Shown: in pieces, positions 42,650 to 46,204 of the stretch
Layout of the letters: every line of letters starts with the position of its first letter
Numbering within the stretch: the first letter of the stretch is position 1
Origin: an uncultured Eubacteriales bacterium
GTDB lineage: Bacteria; Bacillota; Clostridia; Oscillospirales; Acutalibacteraceae
Length of the DNA: 46,204 bases
Direction: 5' to 3'
Assembly: GCA_900315605.1 (NCBI GenBank)
Contig: OMZU01000012.1
Location: 1 to 46,204, forward strand
Position numbers and translations under genes: made by a program
The notes under the pieces: generated by a model
The model's database searches: none
What the model was told of the DNA's origin: nothing
The model's input: only the letters and a program-made list of their open reading frames with translations

Positions 42650-42678
42650 TTGCAAAGCTCTCAAAAAAATGGTATCAT
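42650..42678 (+). promoter_or_regulatory. Promoter of the DUF362/ECF-S operon
   Basis: TTGCAA (42650-42655), 17-bp spacer, TATCAT (42673-42678), 43 bp before the start codon. Confidence 0.6.
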
Positions 42679-42721
42679 AATAACAGAACAATTATCAAAA
42701 ATCAATAAGAGGTGAATTTTT

Positions 42722-43735
42722 ATGTCAAACGAAAAACCAACCGCCGGCAAGGGCGGCGAACGCTATGTTCCTTTCTGCGAGAGGACGGGCAACGAATCTA
42801 TTGTATATTTTACGCGCGACCTTTCGCCGGAGGGCTTGAAAAAAGCATACGAAAAGGTCAACGGCACATTAACGGGAAAAATCGCCGTAAAGCTCCACAC
42901 AGGTGAGCAGCACGGTCCAAACATTATCCCCCACGAATGGGTCAGGGAGCTCATGGCATTTGAGCCGGAGCTGAAAAACGCCGCGATTGTTGAAACCAAC
43001 ACCTACTACGAGGGCGACCGCTACACCACCGAGCAGCATTTGGAAACGCTCAAGGTCAACGGTTGGACGTTCTGTCCTGTTAACATCATGGACGCCGAGG
43101 GCACGGTCTGCCTTCCCATTGAGGGCGGCAAGTGGATGAAAGAAATGTGTCACGGCAAAACCATGACCGACTATGATTCCATGCTTGTGCTCACTCACTT
43201 TAAAGGCCACGCAATGGGCGGCTTCGGCGGTTCAAACAAAAACATCGGTATCGGCTGCGCAGACGGCAGGATCGGCAAAAAATGGATACACACGCGCGAG
43301 GGCGACGATATGTGGTCTATCGCCACCGAGGAGCTTATGGAAAGGATCACCGAGTCAACCAAGGCAACGATCGATTTCTTCGGAAAAAATATCACCTATA
43401 TCAATGTTATGCGAAACATGTCTGTATCCTGCGACTGCGAGGGGATCCATGCCCAGCCTGTTGTCACGCCAAACGTCGGCATCCTTGCTTCCACCGATAT
43501 TCTCGCGCTTGACCAGGCTTGCGTTGATTTGATTTACGCAATGCGTCCCGACGAAAACCACGACATGGTCGAAAGGATCGAAACTCGTCACGGTCATCGT
43601 CAACTGAGCTGCATGAAAGAAATGGGAATGGGCAACGACAAATACATCCTGATCGATCTTGACAACGGCGAAAAGCGTATCGATCAGAAAACGGCTGTTG
43701 AAAACCTAAATCCCTTTAAAAGAGAAGGAGAATAA
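42722..43735 (+). CDS. DUF362-family protein
   Basis: This 337-residue soluble protein fits DUF362: AVKLHTGEQHGPNIIPHEWVREL, VNIMDAEGTVCLPI, LTHFKGHAMGGFGGSNKNIGIG and ASTDILALDQACVDLIYAM. DUF362 proteins often carry ferredoxin-like iron-sulphur sites; here no CxxCxxC cluster motif is visible, though several cysteines are spread (SCDCEG). Function is unknown. It is the first gene of a three-gene operon with an ECF-type substrate-binding subunit and a DUF1893 protein, which suggests a part in cofactor or vitamin handling. Confidence 0.85.
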   Translation: MSNEKPTAGKGGERYVPFCERTGNESIVYFTRDLSPEGLKKAYEKVNGTLTGKIAVKLHTGEQHGPNIIPHEWVRELMAFEPELKNAAIVETNTYYEGDRYTTEQHLETLKVNGWTFCPVNIMDAEGTVCLPIEGGKWMKEMCHGKTMTDYDSMLVLTHFKGHAMGGFGGSNKNIGIGCADGRIGKKWIHTREGDDMWSIATEELMERITESTKATIDFFGKNITYINVMRNMSVSCDCEGIHAQPVVTPNVGILASTDILALDQACVDLIYAMRPDENHDMVERIETRHGHRQLSCMKEMGMGNDKYILIDLDNGEKRIDQKTAVENLNPFKREGE

Positions 43736-43737
43736 CT

Positions 43738-44316
43738 ATGCTTGAAAGTATTATGACCCAAAAACACATCGCAGCACAAAGAAAAATCACACTGAAAGCA
43801 GTTTTGTCCGTCGGCTTGATCGCGCTTGCGGTTTTGCTGCCGCAAATCGTTCACATCGCGCTGGGACAGCCCGGTGGAGTTCAGCTTCTTCCGATGTATT
43901 TGCCCGTTCTTATCGGCGGTTGCCTGCTCGGATGGAAATGGGCACTTGCCGTCGGCGTACTCTCCCCCATTATCAGCTTTGCGATCACCTCTATGATGGG
44001 CACACCCATGCCGCCGCTTCCGAGGCTTCCGTTCATGATCGCGGAGCTGGCAGTGTTCGCACTGGTTTCGGGATTGTTTTCAAAAAAAATCTATCAAAAC
44101 GGTCTTTGGGCGTTCCCTGCCGTTATCCTCGCACAGCTTTGCGGCAGAGCGGCTTTTCTGGGCTTGGTAGCAATTTTTCAGGGAATCGCACCGTTCACTG
44201 TTGAAATGATTTGGTCGCAGATTTGTGCAGGCTGGATCGGTCTGCTTATCCAGGCGATCGCGGTTCCTCTGCTTGTAATTGCACTGAGAGCTGCCTTGGT
44301 AAAGGAAAATGACTGA
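43738..44316 (+). CDS. ECF transporter S-component-like membrane protein
   Basis: This 192-residue protein has about six hydrophobic spans (around 22-40, 50-68, 72-92, 100-120, 128-150 and 158-183). Its sequence is like S-components of energy-coupling factor transporters, which capture a vitamin or metal: PMYLPVLIGGCLLGWKWALAVGVLSPI, then GRAAFLGLVAIFQG. The ligand cannot be told. The shared ECF energising module is not in the window. The start follows AGGAGAATAACT, 3 bp after the DUF362 stop. It overlaps the next gene by 8 bp. Confidence 0.75.
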   Translation: MLESIMTQKHIAAQRKITLKAVLSVGLIALAVLLPQIVHIALGQPGGVQLLPMYLPVLIGGCLLGWKWALAVGVLSPIISFAITSMMGTPMPPLPRLPFMIAELAVFALVSGLFSKKIYQNGLWAFPAVILAQLCGRAAFLGLVAIFQGIAPFTVEMIWSQICAGWIGLLIQAIAVPLLVIALRAALVKEND

Positions 44317-44725
44317 TCTACAAATCGCCAAGGCTAATCTGAAAGGGCACAGCATTTGCCTGTGCAAGGACGGAAAATTCTTCACCGACGACGGCAGAGG
44401 GATCTCGCCGATGATGAATTATCTTGAAGAAAAGCGCGTGCTTAGCGGATTTTCGGTGGCTGACGTGATCGTTGGCAAGGCGGTAGTAATGCTCTTTGTC
44501 AAAGCAGGTATAGCCGAGGTTTACGGAGAAGTGATGTCAGTTTCGGCGCGCGATTACTTAACGCAGCATAACATTCCCTGCTCCTTTGGCACCTTGACCG
44601 AACGCATTATAAACCGAAAGGGAGACGGAATATGCCCGATGGAACAAGCGGTCGCGGAAACCAACGACTGTGAAGCAGGCTATCTGGCTCTTAAAAAGCG
44701 GTTAGAGGAATTAAAGCAACACTAA
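44309..44725 (+). CDS. DUF1893 protein
   Basis: This 138-residue protein matches DUF1893: ICLCKDGKFFTDDGRGISPMMNYLEEKRVLSGFSVADVIVGKA. Later there is an NIPCSFGTLTERIINRKGDGICPMEQAVA segment. DUF1893 proteins belong to the cytidine-deaminase-like fold and have conserved cysteines here (IPCS, GICPME). The role is not established. Its start overlaps the ECF-like gene by 8 bp; a terminator follows it. The operon as a whole suggests salvage or uptake of a small molecule, which is inference. Confidence 0.8.
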   Translation: MTDLQIAKANLKGHSICLCKDGKFFTDDGRGISPMMNYLEEKRVLSGFSVADVIVGKAVVMLFVKAGIAEVYGEVMSVSARDYLTQHNIPCSFGTLTERIINRKGDGICPMEQAVAETNDCEAGYLALKKRLEELKQH

Positions 44726-44730
44726 AATTT

Positions 44731-44772
44731 ACCGCACTGTCACGGAGCGATTCGTAACAGTGCGGTGATTTT
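44731..44772 (+). terminator. Terminator of the DUF362/ECF-S/DUF1893 operon
   Basis: A 10-bp perfect stem, ACCGCACTGT/ACAGTGCGGT (44731-44740 and 44757-44766), is followed by GATTTTTT. Confidence 0.85.
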
Positions 44773-44816
44773 TTAGCATTATTTAGAAGAATAAATCTTT
44801 AGGTTATCTGCGATCA

Positions 44817-45116
44817 TTAATCGTTGTGAACAAGCTTTGTTCCGATCCAAATAAAAATCACTGCCGTGACAAGCAAAACGATAAATGCCGCCGTCATATT
44901 CCATAATCCGGTCAAAGCACTCAGCGCAGGGGAACAAGCGACAAGCGCGATAACCTTTGCAAACTGCGCCGTATATTCCTTAGGATTTTTAGGCTTAACC
45001 GATATCTGCGCCCTAATCGGAAGCATATTATAATCCTTAAATATAGCCAGCAATCCGGCATATATCCAAAGTGCAACAGCAAAAAATCCCATCAGAACAG
45101 AATATCCGTATTCCAT
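44817..45116 (-). CDS. Small membrane protein with three spans
   Basis: This 99-residue protein has hydrophobic stretches at about 5-27, 50-66 and 70-92, with a positive loop after the first (ISVKPKNPKEYTAQ). The start has a good ribosome site (GGAGAGATTTT). It is unrelated by sequence to neighbours and no family is recognised. It is followed by the terminator of the opposite operon on its 3' side and preceded by the second dockerin gene on the same strand, 59 bp away. Confidence 0.65.
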   Translation of the reverse strand: MEYGYSVLMGFFAVALWIYAGLLAIFKDYNMLPIRAQISVKPKNPKEYTAQFAKVIALVACSPALSALTGLWNMTAAFIVLLVTAVIFIWIGTKLVHND

Positions 45117-45175
45117 AAAATCTCTCCAAAATAGTTTTTAGGCAATATCGCTCGCCTTGATGTATTCTTGATTAG

Positions 45176-46003
45176 TTAAAGCCCGGGAATCAGATCTGCA
45201 AGGAACATCTGGATCGCGGTAGCGTCGTCGATATCAACTAAGCAGCTTTCATTGATGTCGGCGGCATTCTCCTGTTCTTCGGTAAGCGTTGTCAGCTCTG
45301 CGAGAGCAAACTGGATAAGCGTCGCGTCCGAAATTGAAATAATTCCGTCGTTGTCAACATCGCCCTTTTTAATAACAGTTACAGGCTCGGTCATAGGAGC
45401 AGTGGTGTATTCCGCCGGTGCAGTTGTCGATTCAGGAGAACCGTAAATGCTATCATGCAATCTGTAATACGCCTCTGACATCTCAACCCCCGGACCTTCG
45501 ACCCAGATATCATCGGTTGACTCATCATAATAAATGGTAATCGTTCCTTTGGTGCGGGCGTAAAATCCAATATTGTTGCCGTTTTTGTCGCCAATCCAGT
45601 CGTCGGCATCGTAGATCCACGTAGTTCTATGCACCATTAATTCATAGCGAGCGTCAGAGCCGCCAAAATCATGAATAGTCGCTGTAAAAACACCGCCGTC
45701 GTCGGGCAGAAAGCTCATAGAATACACGGATGCTCCTTGATTAGAAACGGAAGGCTGATAAATAACGACAGAGTGGAGATACATTGGGTCAATGTCTTCC
45801 TCCTCCGGCACTGTGGTCATCGGTTCTTCAGTCGTTTCTTCCTCATAATAGGGAGACCCGTCGGGCTTGGTAAGATCCGCAATATCCCGATTGTCGGTTA
45901 CGCCGTCCGTCGCAAAAGCGTTGGCGGTCATAGCGATCATTACTCCAATTGACAGCATCGAGCTTAGGGTAACTGCAATAGCTTGCATAAAGTGTTTGCG
46001 CAT
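45176..46003 (-). CDS. Secreted protein with C-terminal dockerin
   Basis: This 275-residue protein has a signal peptide (about 1-31, ending NAFAT), an acidic Thr/Glu linker, and a strand-rich domain (about 75-185: VVIYQPSVSNQGASVYSMSF, WIYDADDWIGDKNGNN). A Thr/Pro linker and a dockerin (212-275) follow. The dockerin has two repeats, DVDNDGIISISDATLIQFALA and DINESCLVDIDDATAIQMFLA. The middle domain could be a carbohydrate-binding or adhesion module; no family is recognised. As with the other dockerin gene, there is no catalytic domain. It has its own promoter and AAGGAGG site. Confidence 0.88.
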   Translation of the reverse strand: MRKHFMQAIAVTLSSMLSIGVMIAMTANAFATDGVTDNRDIADLTKPDGSPYYEEETTEEPMTTVPEEEDIDPMYLHSVVIYQPSVSNQGASVYSMSFLPDDGGVFTATIHDFGGSDARYELMVHRTTWIYDADDWIGDKNGNNIGFYARTKGTITIYYDESTDDIWVEGPGVEMSEAYYRLHDSIYGSPESTTAPAEYTTAPMTEPVTVIKKGDVDNDGIISISDATLIQFALAELTTLTEEQENAADINESCLVDIDDATAIQMFLADLIPGL

Positions 46004-46033
46004 ATAAATGCCTCCTTAAATTTTATCAATATC

Positions 46034-46062
46034 ATCATAACATTTATTGTCAATAAAATCAA
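46034..46062 (-). promoter_or_regulatory. Promoter of the second dockerin gene
   Basis: TTGATT (46062-46057), 17-bp spacer, TATGAT (46039-46034) on the minus strand, 31 bp before the start codon. Confidence 0.6.
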
Positions 46063-46107
46063 TAAAATATTATTTGATTTTGTTAAAAATTACATAATTC
46101 TGAATAA

Positions 46108-46204
46108 ATCGAGTAGGAGGCTGCCCATTAATTGAGCAGCCGACCTCTCACACCACCGTGCGTACGGTTCCGTACACGGCGGTTCAATAGTTTGAGTGCA
46201 GTAC
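46108..46204 (-). mobile_element. 3' end of a group II intron (partial)
   Basis: On the minus strand, the sequence from the right edge reads GAACCGCCGTGTACGGAACC, then CGTACGCACGGTGGTGTGAG, the catalytic domain V hairpin pattern. A GGCTGC...GCAGCC hairpin (domain VI) follows and then CCTCCTACTCGAT, a typical 3' end of clostridial group II introns. The rest of the intron and any reverse transcriptase are outside the window. Its 3' junction lies about 45 bp from the -35 box of the dockerin promoter. The exact boundary cannot be set without the other end. Confidence 0.75.

Overview
The window looks like a chromosome fragment of a low-to-mid GC anaerobic Firmicute of the Ruminococcus/Oscillospiraceae type. 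The evidence is sigma-A promoters of TTGACA-N17-TATAAT form, strong AGGAGG ribosome sites, a type III glutamine synthetase with an ANTAR regulator beside it, DapL-type lysine biosynthesis, two dockerin-bearing secreted proteins and a possible starch-binding secreted protein. The family names come from reading the proteins; no search was run.

Region 1 (1 to about 20,500) is accessory DNA, with every gene on the minus strand in one long, tightly overlapping array. It resembles the cargo part of a clostridial integrative and conjugative element. Reading in the direction of transcription: a leader with a terminator-like hairpin; a cysteine-cluster protein; a cell-surface pilus set (sortase, thioester adhesin, major pilin, second sortase); DUF4314; two ribbon-helix-helix proteins; a C5 cytosine methyltransferase; a run of ArdA-like and uncharacterised proteins; a broken Dam-type methyltransferase; two AbrB-like proteins; DUF3849, YodL/DUF3846 and SpoVG-like proteins; a lipoprotein; a double-length ArdA; two small tandem paralogues; and an S51 peptidase. 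No relaxase, VirB4/VirD4 or integrase is in view, so the conjugation core would lie to the left. The most unusual signal is a shared C-terminal tail, an acidic stretch ending in sequences such as EGFSMSM, EGMSL or GGMNL, on about ten otherwise unrelated proteins of this array.

Region 2 (20,790 to 34,400) is core genome: tRNA-Met, a DUF1015 protein, asparaginase, dapL, a carB-dapF gene fusion, carA, an ANTAR response regulator, a tandem hairpin repeat, glutamine synthetase III with a promoter and leader attenuator, a DtxR-family regulator and Maf. The tRNA 3' end faces the accessory region, so it is a candidate attachment site.

Region 3 (34,400 to 46,204) is rich in surface and secreted functions: two stand-alone PqqD-like proteins, a frameshifted NlpC/P60 plus Fn3 protein, a 569-residue secreted protein, a membrane protein, a small peptide of possible RiPP type, two dockerin proteins, a frameshifted lipoprotein, a DUF362/ECF-S/DUF1893 operon and, at the right edge, the 3' end of a group II intron.

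Three genes are interrupted by single-base frame changes (Dam methyltransferase, NlpC/Fn3 protein, Ser-rich lipoprotein). Whether these are real mutations or sequence errors cannot be decided here.
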